A DNA stretch of 12,872 nucleotides from Alphaproteobacteria bacterium (lineage in GTDB: Bacteria; Pseudomonadota; Alphaproteobacteria; Rhodobacterales; Rhodobacteraceae): the NCBI GenBank assembly GCA_024277955.1, contig JAJRUE010000290.1, positions 1 through 12,872 of the forward strand. Reading direction: 5' to 3'. The notes beneath the pieces were generated by a model. It saw only the letters and a list, made by a program, of their open reading frames with translations. It was not told the DNA's origin and searched no databases. Shown here piece by piece: positions 5,515-11,932 of the stretch. Position 1 is the stretch's first letter, and each line of letters starts with the position of its first letter. Position numbers and translations under genes: made by a program.

Positions 5515-7923
5515 TTACCCCCGCAGAACGCCGCCGGTCGCCTTGGCGACCTTCTGGATGATCTTGTCGGAAACCGCTTCGATATCCTTTTCGGTCAGGG
5601 TCGCTTCGGTGGGCTGCAGGCGCACCGTTATCGCCAGCGATTTCTTGCCTTCGCCCATCTGCGCTTCGGCCTTGGCGCCGGTGAACTCGTCGAACAGGCT
5701 GACGCGTTCGATCAGCTTCTTGTCGGCGCCGGCGGCGGCGTTGACCAGGCTCAGCGCGTCCACGTCCTTGTCCACGACAAAGGCAAAGTCGCGCTCCACC
5801 GCCTGAAGGTCGTTCAGGATCAGGGCCGGGCGGGTGGCGGTTTTCGATTTCGGGAAGGGCACACGCTCGGCAAACACGGTAAAGGCCACCGCCGGCCCCT
5901 TGACATCGAGCGCCTTGAGAACCTTTGGATGAAGCTCGCCAAACACCGCAAGGATGTTCTTTGGCCCCAGCGATATCTGCCCCGACCGCCCCGGGTGCCA
6001 CCAGTCGGGCGCGTTGCGCTGGATCATCGAGCGCGCCGGCGCGCCGATCGAGGCCAGCACCGCTTCGGCATCGGCCTTGGCGTCGTAAACATCCACCGGC
6101 CGGCGCGAACCATGCGGGTCGCGCGCCGCGCTGTGGCCCACAAGCAGGCCCGCCACCTGCACATGCTGTTCGCCCGGCTCGCCGCCGTGAAAGGCGGGGC
6201 CGACCTCGAACAGCGCCATGTCCATGAACCCGCGCGCCTGGTTGCGCGCCGCGGCCTGCAAGAGCCCCGGCAGCAGGTCGGGGCGCATGTGGCTCATCTC
6301 GCTGGAAATCGGGTTTTCCAGCATGGTCGCGTCATCGCCGCCGCCGCACATCTCGGCCGCGCCCCGGTCGATGAAGCTGTAGGTCACGCATTCGTTGTAG
6401 CCAAGCGCCGCCGCCGTGCGCCGGGCGATCTGTTCGCGCTTTTGCATCGGCGTCAGGATCGGGCGCAGCACGCCGGGTTCGGGCCGCGCCAGCGGCTTGC
6501 CCACCAGTTTGGTGAGCGAAGCGATGCGCGCCACCTCTTCCACCAGGTCGGCTTCGCCCTGCACGTCGGGGCGCCAGCTGGGCACATGGGCCATGTCGCC
6601 CTTCAGCACGAACCCCAGCGCTTCCAGCGTCGCGCGCTGCACATCGGCCGGGATTTCCATGCCCACCAGCGATTGCACGCGCTCGGTGTCCAGCCGGTAG
6701 GCGCGCGCCACGTCCGGCACCGCGCCGGCCTTCACCACGTCAGAGGGTTCGCCCCCGCACAGGTCCAGCACCATCTGCGTCGCAAGATCCAGCCCCGGCG
6801 CGTTATAGAGCGGATCGACCCCGCGTTCGAAACGGTAGCGGGCGTCGGTGTTGATCTTCAGCGCGCGGCCCGTCTTGGCGATCTGGATCGGATCCCATAG
6901 CGCGGCTTCGAGGAACACGTCGGTGGTCTCGCCGGTCACCCCGGTGGGCAGTCCGCCCATGACGCCGGCGATGCTTTCCACGCCGCTGTCGTCGGAAATC
7001 ACCACCATGCCGGGCTGGAACGTGTATTCCTTGTCGTCCAGCCCCATCAGCGTCTCGCCGCCACGCGCGCGGTGGACCCGCAGGTTGCCCTGCACCTTGC
7101 CGGCGTCGAAAACGTGCAGCGGGCGGTTCATGTCGTAGGTGAAGAAATTGGTGATATCCACCAGCGCCGAAATCGGCCGCAGCCCGATGGCGCGCAGCCG
7201 GTCCTGCAGCCATTGCGGGCTGGGGCCGTTCTTCACGCCCCTGATCAGCCGACCCATGAACAGGGGCGCGTCGTCGGCCGTGTCGGCGTCGATGGTGACC
7301 TTGATCGGGCTTTGGAAGCTGCCCTTGATGGTGGCGGTTTTCCCGGGTTTGAGCGTGCCCAGGCCGCGCGCCGCCAGATCGCGGGCGATGCCGCGCACCG
7401 CCAGCGCATCGGGACGATTGGGGGTGATGGCGATCTCGATCACCGGGTCCACCTTGGCCGGGTCATGCTCGGCCAGCCAGTCCACGAAACGCGCGCCGAC
7501 CTCGCCCGAGGGCAGTTCGATGATGCCGTCATGTTCGTCCGAGAGCTGCATTTCGCGTTCCGAGCACATCATGCCGTGGCTTTCGACGCCGCGAATCCTG
7601 CCGACCTGGATGGTGGTGTCGATACCCGGAATGTAGGCGCCGGCATGGGCCACCACCACGGTGATGCCTTCGCGCGCGTTGGGGGCGCCGCAGATGATCT
7701 GTTTGAGGCCCCGGTCGGTTTCCACCTGGCAGACGCGCAGCCGGTCGGCGTCGGGGTGTTTTTCGGCCGATTTCACCCGCCCGATGGTGAAATCCTTCAG
7801 CGCATCGGCGGGGTTGGTGACGCCTTCGACCTCAAGGCCCACATCGGTCAGAACCTCGCAGATTTCATCGACCGAGGCCCTGGTGTCCAGGTGGTCATGC
7901 AGCCAGCTCAGGGTGAATTTCAT
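5515..7923 (-). CDS. pheT: phenylalanyl-tRNA synthetase beta subunit
   Basis: 802 residues, the usual size for bacterial PheT. With PheS it forms the alpha2beta2 enzyme that charges tRNA-Phe; the beta subunit binds tRNA and edits mischarged Tyr. The N-terminal segment MKFTLSWLHDHLDT is typical. An EMAP-like tRNA-binding domain covers about residues 40-150 (RVKSAEKHPDADRLRVCQV, GAPNAREG, GVESHGMMCSEREM), followed by the B3/B4 editing and B5 regions (ITNFFTYDMNRPLHVFDA). The catalytic-like core follows, then a C-terminal FDX-ACB anticodon-binding domain over about the last 95 residues (QAVERDFAFVVDKDV to SDKIIQKV). AAGGA lies 9 bases before the ATG. It is the second gene of pheST but stands 207 bases from pheS, an unusually wide and structured spacer. 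Confidence 0.98.
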   Translation of the reverse strand: MKFTLSWLHDHLDTRASVDEICEVLTDVGLEVEGVTNPADALKDFTIGRVKSAEKHPDADRLRVCQVETDRGLKQIICGAPNAREGITVVVAHAGAYIPGIDTTIQVGRIRGVESHGMMCSEREMQLSDEHDGIIELPSGEVGARFVDWLAEHDPAKVDPVIEIAITPNRPDALAVRGIARDLAARGLGTLKPGKTATIKGSFQSPIKVTIDADTADDAPLFMGRLIRGVKNGPSPQWLQDRLRAIGLRPISALVDITNFFTYDMNRPLHVFDAGKVQGNLRVHRARGGETLMGLDDKEYTFQPGMVVISDDSGVESIAGVMGGLPTGVTGETTDVFLEAALWDPIQIAKTGRALKINTDARYRFERGVDPLYNAPGLDLATQMVLDLCGGEPSDVVKAGAVPDVARAYRLDTERVQSLVGMEIPADVQRATLEALGFVLKGDMAHVPSWRPDVQGEADLVEEVARIASLTKLVGKPLARPEPGVLRPILTPMQKREQIARRTAAALGYNECVTYSFIDRGAAEMCGGGDDATMLENPISSEMSHMRPDLLPGLLQAAARNQARGFMDMALFEVGPAFHGGEPGEQHVQVAGLLVGHSAARDPHGSRRPVDVYDAKADAEAVLASIGAPARSMIQRNAPDWWHPGRSGQISLGPKNILAVFGELHPKVLKALDVKGPAVAFTVFAERVPFPKSKTATRPALILNDLQAVERDFAFVVDKDVDALSLVNAAAGADKKLIERVSLFDEFTGAKAEAQMGEGKKSLAITVRLQPTEATLTEKDIEAVSDKIIQKVAKATGGVLRG

Positions 7924-7957
7924 GTCAGTGGGTCCTTGTTATCCTGTTCTGCTCGCC

Positions 7958-8018
7958 ACAGAGGGCAGTGCCTGACCGCGGGCGGAAGCGAAGCGCAACA
8001 GAGGGCAGCGCCCGAACC
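7958..8018. repeat. direct repeat, two copies 40 bases apart
   Basis: ACAGAGGGCAGTGCCTGACC starts at 7958. A near copy starting ACAGAGGGCAGCGCCCGAACC begins at 7998. The first 11 bases are identical and the rest differs at a few positions. The second copy is also the left arm of the long inverted repeat, so the first looks like a diverged extra arm. Confidence 0.7.
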
Positions 8019-8096
8019 GAGGGGTGGGCGAGAAGCGCCCGCAAGACTTTTTGTTGGCGCACCTGCGGTGCGACGGGGGCGGTTCGGGCGCTGCCC
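8003..8096. repeat. 17-bp perfect inverted repeat enclosing two hairpins
   Basis: The left arm GGGCAGCGCCCGAACCG (8003-8019) and right arm CGGTTCGGGCGCTGCCC (8080-8096) are exact reverse complements. Inside lie GGGCG/CGCCC with loop AGAAG (8026-8040; extendable to 8024-8042 through one G-T pair) and CGCACC/GGTGCG with loop TGC (8058-8072), joined by an A/T-containing link with TTTTT (8048-8052). The layout is a three-way junction. It could be a small dispersed repeat of the REP or miniature-element kind, or a functional RNA structure. Confidence 0.75.
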
Positions 8097-8109
8097 GGCG
8101 ATGCCGGGC
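8093..8109. repeat. perfect 7-bp hairpin next to the long inverted repeat
   Basis: GCCCGGC (8093-8099), loop GAT, GCCGGGC (8103-8109). It shares four bases with the right arm of the long inverted repeat, so the two foldings compete at the boundary. A run of G (8114-8120) follows, 10 bases before the pheS stop. Confidence 0.6.
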
Positions 8110-8130
8110 GGGAGGGGGGGAACGGAACCA

Positions 8131-9204
8131 TCACCCGCTCAGCCCCCCATGCAGCGTCGGCACCTGAAGCGCGCCGAAGCCGTAATGCCGCAGCCAGCGC
8201 AGGTCGCTGTCGAAAAACGCCCGCAGGTCCGGGATGCCGTATTTCAGCATCGCCAGCCGGTCCACGCCCATGCCGAAGGCAAAGCCCTGCCACCGGTCCG
8301 GGTCCACGCCGGCCGCTTTCAGCACCCTGGGGTGCACCATGCCCGAGCCGAGAATCTCCATCCAGTCGTCGCCCTCGCCCACCTTCAGTTGCCCGCCCTC
8401 CCAGGAACAACGCAGGTCCACCTCGGCGCTCGGCTCGGTGAAGGGAAAGTGCGAGGCGCGGAAACGCAGTTCCACGTGATCGACCTCGAAATAGGCGCGG
8501 CAGAATTCTTCCAGCACCCATTTCAGGTTGGCCATGGAAATGTCGCGGTCGATCGCCAGCCCTTCGACCTGGTGGAACATCGGCGTGTGAGTCTGGTCGT
8601 AGTCGCTGCGATACACCCGCCCCGGCGCGATCACCCGGATCGGGGCGCCGGTCTTTTCCATGGCGCGGATCTGCACCGGGCTGGTGTGGGTGCGCAGCAC
8701 ATGCGGCGCCCGGTTGTCGCCGGCTTCGCGGTGCATGTAGAAAGTGTCGAATTCCTGGCGCGCCGGGTGGTGCGGCGGGATGTTCAGCGCGTCGAAATTG
8801 TACCAGTCGGTTTCGATCTGCGGGCCTTCGGCGACGGAAAAGCCCAGATCGGCGAAAATCGCGGCAACCTCTTCGGTGACCTGGCTGACCGGGTGCACGG
8901 TGCCGCGCGGGCGCGGACGCGCCGGAAGCGTCACGTCCAGCCATTCGCCGCGCAGCCGTTCATCAAGCGCCGCGTCCGCCAGCGCCGCCTTTTTCGCCGC
9001 CAGCGCCGCGTTGATCTCATCTTTCAGCGCGTTCAGCTTTGGCCCGACGGTCTTGCGCTCATCAGGCGTCATCTTGCCCAACTCGCGCATCTTCAGCGCC
9101 ACTTCGCCCTTTTTGCCGACCGCGGCCACGCGGATCGCTTCCAGCGCGTCCTCGTCCGCCGCCTCGGCGATGGCCGAAAGGTATTTCTGCCTCAGATCGT
9201 CCAT
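8131..9204 (-). CDS. pheS: phenylalanyl-tRNA synthetase alpha subunit
   Basis: 357 residues. This is the catalytic subunit of alpha2beta2 PheRS, which activates phenylalanine with ATP and charges tRNA-Phe in the cytosol. An N-terminal charged helical hairpin (about 1-85) binds tRNA. Class II motif 1 is near 104-122 (HPVSQVTEEVAAIFADLGF), motif 2 at 248-263 (FRASHFPFTEPSAEVD) and motif 3 at 307-320 (GFAFGMGVDRLAML). Ala309 in FAFG corresponds by alignment to E. coli Ala294, which sets specificity at the para position of Phe; it is the normal Ala. The conserved GPQIETDWYNFDALN and YRSDYDQTHTPMFHQVEG blocks are intact. The start is 119 bases downstream of rplT; a hairpin stands between them. I found no Phe-rich leader peptide in that gap. 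Confidence 0.98.
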   Translation of the reverse strand: MDDLRQKYLSAIAEAADEDALEAIRVAAVGKKGEVALKMRELGKMTPDERKTVGPKLNALKDEINAALAAKKAALADAALDERLRGEWLDVTLPARPRPRGTVHPVSQVTEEVAAIFADLGFSVAEGPQIETDWYNFDALNIPPHHPARQEFDTFYMHREAGDNRAPHVLRTHTSPVQIRAMEKTGAPIRVIAPGRVYRSDYDQTHTPMFHQVEGLAIDRDISMANLKWVLEEFCRAYFEVDHVELRFRASHFPFTEPSAEVDLRCSWEGGQLKVGEGDDWMEILGSGMVHPRVLKAAGVDPDRWQGFAFGMGVDRLAMLKYGIPDLRAFFDSDLRWLRHYGFGALQVPTLHGGLSG

Positions 9205-9260
9205 TTCGATCCCCTGTCTTCGCTGCCCGATCCTGCTATCACACGGGCCGCTGATGGCAA

Positions 9261-9294
9261 GAAGCCGCGAGACCCCTGAAAGGTCCGCGGCTTC
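9261..9294 (-). terminator. strong hairpin between rplT and pheS
   Basis: GAAGCCGCG (9261-9269) and CGCGGCTTC (9286-9294) pair perfectly. Inside, GACC (9271-9274) pairs with GGTC (9282-9285) around a 7-base loop, leaving one bulged A (9270): 13 bp in all. On the minus strand the stem is followed by TTGCC after a CTTC end, a modest T-rich tail. It lies 29 bases past the rplT stop and is the best intrinsic-terminator candidate in the window. It would make pheS at least partly independent of the ribosomal genes. Confidence 0.7.
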
Positions 9295-9323
9295 CTTGAA
9301 TGTCCTTCCCGTGGGGGAAAAGC

Positions 9324-9686
9324 TTACGCGAGCGCGGCCTTCGCCTTTTCGACGATGGCGCCAAAGGCTTCCGGCTCGTGCACGGCAAGATCGGCCAGCA
9401 CCTTGCGGTCCACCTCGATCCCGGCCTTGCTGAGGCCGTTGATGAAACGCGAATAGGTCAGCGCTTCGTCATGGGAGCGCACGGCGGCGTTGATCCGCTG
9501 GATCCACAGCGCGCGGAAGTTGCGCTTGCGCGCCTTGCGGTCGCGGGTGGCATACTGGTTGGCCTTGTCCACCGCCTGGGTCGCGACCTTGAAGGTGCGG
9601 CTACGAGCGCCGTAATAGCCCTTGGCCTTGTCCAGGATTTTCTTGTGACGACGATGGGTGACGGTTCCGCCCTTGGTTCTCGACAT
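9324..9686 (-). CDS. rplT: 50S ribosomal protein L20
   Basis: 120 residues, normal for L20. It begins MSRTKGGTVTHRRHKKILDKAKGYYGARSRTFKVA and continues with YATRDRKARKRNFRALWIQRINAAVR, the most conserved stretch of the family. The basic extended N-terminus (about 1-60) binds 23S rRNA early in large-subunit assembly, and the globular C-terminal part (60-118) ends EAFGAIVEKAKAAL. GGAGGG (9695-9700) lies 8 bases before the ATG. It follows rpmI by 14 bases, so the two are co-transcribed. In E. coli and Bacillus L20 represses its own operon through a leader RNA; whether this happens here is not visible. Confidence 0.98.
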   Translation of the reverse strand: MSRTKGGTVTHRRHKKILDKAKGYYGARSRTFKVATQAVDKANQYATRDRKARKRNFRALWIQRINAAVRSHDEALTYSRFINGLSKAGIEVDRKVLADLAVHEPEAFGAIVEKAKAALA

Positions 9687-9700
9687 TGCTCAAACCCTCC

Positions 9701-9901
9701 TTAGCGGTCGTACGGCATGTAGGATTTCACGATCTTGGTGTCCGGGGCGGACAGCGTCGTGGTCCCACGTGCGTTGCGAATGAATTTCTTGGTGCGCTTG
9801 ATCATGCCGTGGCGCTTGCCGGCCTGGGCCGACATCACCTTGCCGGTGGCCGTCACCTTGAAGCGCTTCTTGGCGCTGGACTTGGTCTTCATCTTGGGCA
9901 T
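9701..9901 (-). CDS. rpmI: 50S ribosomal protein L35
   Basis: 66 residues, the normal size. The start MPKMKTKSSAKKRFKVTATGKV, the middle AGKRHGMIKRTKKFIRNARG and the end IVKSYMPYDR match L35; the protein is strongly basic, as expected for rRNA binding. AAGGAG (9908-9913) lies 6 bases before the ATG. It is first in the rpmI-rplT operon, behind the promoter at 9979-10007. infC, which often precedes rpmI in other bacteria, is not adjacent here; the upstream gene is a small membrane protein. Confidence 0.98.
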   Translation of the reverse strand: MPKMKTKSSAKKRFKVTATGKVMSAQAGKRHGMIKRTKKFIRNARGTTTLSAPDTKIVKSYMPYDR

Positions 9902-9978
9902 TTCCGTCTCCTTGCTCGGGTCGGTAGATGCGCGCGACTCGGCATGCCTACGGGCCGGCCACGCGAGTGAACTCGAGG

Positions 9979-10007
9979 CGTATAGGGCGCGCGGGCGCCG
10001 CTGGCAA
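9979..10007 (-). promoter_or_regulatory. sigma70-type promoter of rpmI-rplT
   Basis: On the minus strand TTGCCA (10007-10002) and TATACG (9984-9979) are separated by exactly 17 bases. They match the consensus at 4/6 and 4/6, with the strongest positions kept. The -10 ends 77 bases before the rpmI ATG, implying a leader of about 70 nucleotides. That leader contains short self-complementary runs (CGAG/CTCG, GGCCGGCC, GGCATGCC) but no fold I can name. Confidence 0.55.
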
Positions 10008-10010
10008 GTG

Positions 10011-10030
10011 AAAAACGCGCGCCTCGGGCG
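10011..10030 (-). terminator. weak terminator-like site after the 74-aa gene
   Basis: On the minus strand CGCC, loop CGA, GGCG (10030-10020) is followed after CGCG by TTTTT (10015-10011). The stem is only 4 bp, so this is tentative. It sits directly upstream of the rpmI -35 element. Confidence 0.25.
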
Positions 10031-10042
10031 GCAGGGGGCGGA

Positions 10043-10267
10043 TCAGCGAATGAAACTGGCGATCACCCGCAGGAACACATCGGGCATGCCGGCGACCGTG
10101 TAGGTATTGGGCTGGCGCACCAGCACCCAGCCCACCATGAGCGAGCCGGCGACGAACAACGCCAACGCCCCGCGCGGCGAACGGCTGCTGGAATATGCGT
10201 TCAGAAGTGTCGGAAATGCCAGAAAGCCGACGATGATGCCGGCAACCAGAAGATAATCGTTATTCAT
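10043..10267 (-). CDS. small two-helix membrane protein, function unknown
   Basis: 74 residues. Two hydrophobic helices are clear, about residues 5-25 (YLLVAGIIVGFLAFPTLLNAY) and 33-50 (GALALFVAGSLMVGWVLV), joined by a short SSSRSPR turn. The first helix has no lipobox or cleavage motif. A polar tail ends in FLRVIASFIR. I do not recognise a named family. It is placed 64 bases after pyk on the same strand and ends before the rpmI promoter. The hydrophobic pattern is preserved without interruption, which supports a real gene, probably co-transcribed with pyk. The Shine-Dalgarno is weak (GGGCGAG, some 6 bases before ATG). No function can be inferred from the sequence. Confidence 0.75.
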   Translation of the reverse strand: MNNDYLLVAGIIVGFLAFPTLLNAYSSSRSPRGALALFVAGSLMVGWVLVRQPNTYTVAGMPDVFLRVIASFIR

Positions 10268-10331
10268 CCGGGTCTCGCCCTTGTTGCGTGACCCTTCCCT
10301 TTCTTCGGCTCCCCTCCGGAACCTGGGGGGA

Positions 10332-11777
10332 TTATTCAGGATCGGTGTTGAAAATCAACCTTTCTTCGCAAGGTGCGACACGAAGGATATTGGTTGATCC
10401 CGGCTGGTTGAACGGAATGCCGGCGGTCACCACGATCCGGTCGGCCGGCTCGGCAAAGTCATCGGCGCAGACCGCGCGCACCGCGTTCACCACCGCCATC
10501 TTGAAGCGTTCGACCGCGTCCACCATCACGCAGTGCATCCCCCAGCTGAGCGCCAGCCGGCGCGCCGTGCGCACCCGCGAGGTCAGCGCCACGATCGGCA
10601 CCTGCGGCCGTTCGCGCGCGGTCAGCAGCGCGGTGGTGCCGCTTTCCGAATAACAGCAGATCGCCTTGATGTCGGTGGTCTCGGCGATCTCGCGCGCCGC
10701 CGACACGATCGCATCGGCGATGGTTTCCTTGCGCCCGGCGCGGCTGGCTTCGATGATCTCGCGGTAGGTGGGGTCGCTTTCGACCTCGCGCGCGACATTG
10801 TCCATGGTGGTCACCGCTTCGATCGGGAACAGGCCGGCAGCGCTTTCGGCCGACAGCATCACCGCGTCCGCACCTTCGTAGATGGCTGCGGCCACGTCCG
10901 ACACTTCGGCGCGGGTCGGCATCGGGCTTTCGATCATGCTTTCCAGCATCTGTGTGGCCACGATCACCGGCTTGGCCGCCGCCCGGCAGGCGCGCACCAG
11001 GCGCTTCTGGATCGGCGGCACGTTCTGCACCGGCAGCTCCACCCCCAGGTCGCCGCGCGCCACCATGATGCCGTCTGAAACCTTCAGGATTTCGTCAAAG
11101 GAGTCGACCGCCGATGGTTTTTCGATCTTGGCCAGCAGAAACGCCCGCCCGGCGGCCAGTTTGCGCGCTTCTTCCACGTCTTCGCGCCGCTGCACGAAGG
11201 ACAGCGCCAGCCAGTCGACGCCCAGTTCGCAGACGAATTCCAGGTCGCGCCGGTCCTTTTCCGAAAGCGCCGCCAGCGGCAGCACCACATCGGGCACGTT
11301 GACGCCCTTGCGGTTGGAAATCATCCCGCCCACCAGGACTTCGCAATCGGCAAAATCGGCGCCGCAGTCGCGCACCAGAAGACGGATCTTGCCGTCATTC
11401 ACCAGCAGGTGCGCGCCGGGTTTGAGGGCTGCGAAAATCTCGGGATGCGGCAGGTTCACGCGGCGCGAATCGCCCGGGGTTTCATCCATATCCAGCCGGA
11501 AGGGCTGGCCTTCGACCAGGCGTTCTTCGCCCTTGGCGAAAGTGCCGACGCGCAGCTTGGGGCCCTGCAAATCCGCGAGAATCGCGATCGGGCGGTCGGT
11601 TTCCTGTTCGATCCGGCGGATGATCGCGTGGCGGGCGCGGATTTCTTCGTGGCTGCCGTGGCTCATGTTCAGCCGGAACACGTCGGCGCCTGCAAGAAAC
11701 AGGGCATGGATGGTGTCGTAGTCGTCCGAAGACGGCCCGAGGGTTGCAACAATTTTCACGTTTCGAAGCCGTCTCAT
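10332..11777 (-). CDS. pyk: pyruvate kinase
   Basis: 481 residues. It converts phosphoenolpyruvate and ADP to pyruvate and ATP at the end of glycolysis, as a cytosolic tetramer. The barrel starts NVKIVATLGPSS (residues 6-17), with RLNMSHG (35-41), ADLQGPKLRVG (68-78) and the B domain at about 75-160. The catalytic Lys219 lies in LLAKIEKP (214-221). The metal-binding DGIMVARGDLG occupies 235-245, and ATQMLESMIESPMPTRAEVSDVAAAIYEGADAVMLSAESAAG 274-315. The C-terminal domain (about 340-481) is intact. ATG 11777 gives the usual MRRxRNVKIVATLGP start; the longer open frame to 11870 is non-coding in character. The ribosome site is weak (CCAGG close to the ATG, GGAG further away). A candidate promoter lies 48-76 bases upstream. 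Confidence 0.97.
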   Translation of the reverse strand: MRRLRNVKIVATLGPSSDDYDTIHALFLAGADVFRLNMSHGSHEEIRARHAIIRRIEQETDRPIAILADLQGPKLRVGTFAKGEERLVEGQPFRLDMDETPGDSRRVNLPHPEIFAALKPGAHLLVNDGKIRLLVRDCGADFADCEVLVGGMISNRKGVNVPDVVLPLAALSEKDRRDLEFVCELGVDWLALSFVQRREDVEEARKLAAGRAFLLAKIEKPSAVDSFDEILKVSDGIMVARGDLGVELPVQNVPPIQKRLVRACRAAAKPVIVATQMLESMIESPMPTRAEVSDVAAAIYEGADAVMLSAESAAGLFPIEAVTTMDNVAREVESDPTYREIIEASRAGRKETIADAIVSAAREIAETTDIKAICCYSESGTTALLTARERPQVPIVALTSRVRTARRLALSWGMHCVMVDAVERFKMAVVNAVRAVCADDFAEPADRIVVTAGIPFNQPGSTNILRVAPCEERLIFNTDPE

Positions 11778-11820
11778 AACCTGGCGCTGTCTCCAATTGT
11801 TAGCGTTCACATGGGCCGGG

Positions 11821-11856
11821 CAGTTGTATGGCCGAAAAATCCCCGCGGGGCAACTG
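11821..11856. promoter_or_regulatory. inverted repeat flanking the pyk promoter candidate
   Basis: CAGTTG (11821-11826) and CAACTG (11851-11856) are exact reverse complements with start points 30 bases apart, about three helical turns. A palindrome CCCCGCGGGG (11841-11850) lies between them. The arms overlap the candidate -10 and -35 of pyk, which would fit a repressor dimer site, but no regulator is identified. Confidence 0.3.
11825..11853 (-). promoter_or_regulatory. candidate promoter of pyk
   Basis: On the minus strand TTGCCC (11853-11848) and CATACA (11830-11825) are 17 bases apart (4/6 and 3/6 matches). The -10 ends 47 bases before the pyk ATG. The spacing is ideal and the hexamers moderate. 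Confidence 0.35.
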
Positions 11857-11910
11857 GCGCTTGGCCGCACATGGGCTTATTCAGTGCCGACCGGACCGTG
11901 AACCAGCAAG

Positions 11911-11932
11911 ATGACAGGCAAATGACAGGCAA
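11911..11932 (+). repeat. 11-base tandem duplication at a start codon, creating a 4-codon upstream ORF
   Basis: ATGACAGGCAA occurs twice in perfect tandem (11911-11921 and 11922-11932). The second ATG is the probable start of the amidohydrolase. The first ATG is in another frame and reads Met-Thr-Gly-Lys-stop; its TGA (11923-11925) overlaps the second ATG as ATGA. The mini-ORF therefore encodes the same four residues as the real N-terminus. Confidence 0.8.

Larger units (their letters stand above)
7924..8130 (-). other. structured 207-base spacer inside pheST
   Basis: No gene is supported here. On the pheST transcript the spacer could fold as a branched structure: a 17-bp outer stem (8003-8019 with 8080-8096) enclosing two smaller hairpins, plus a perfect 7-bp hairpin immediately on the pheS side and a partial duplicate of the outer arm on the pheT side. 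These parts are entered separately. Confidence 0.75.

Noticed and set aside
5161..6900. 579-codon plus-strand frame antisense to pheT and the phosphoribosyltransferase
   Set aside because: Shadow of real genes on the other strand; low-complexity His/Arg composition and no motif.
7072..9279. 735-codon open frame on the plus strand, antisense to pheS and pheT
   Set aside because: It lies across two certain genes, is His/Arg/Gln/Ala-rich as antisense frames of GC-rich genes are, has no family similarity, and runs straight through the spacer.
9205..9323. pheM-like leader peptide
   Set aside because: No suitable start codon followed by Phe codons on the minus strand in this gap.
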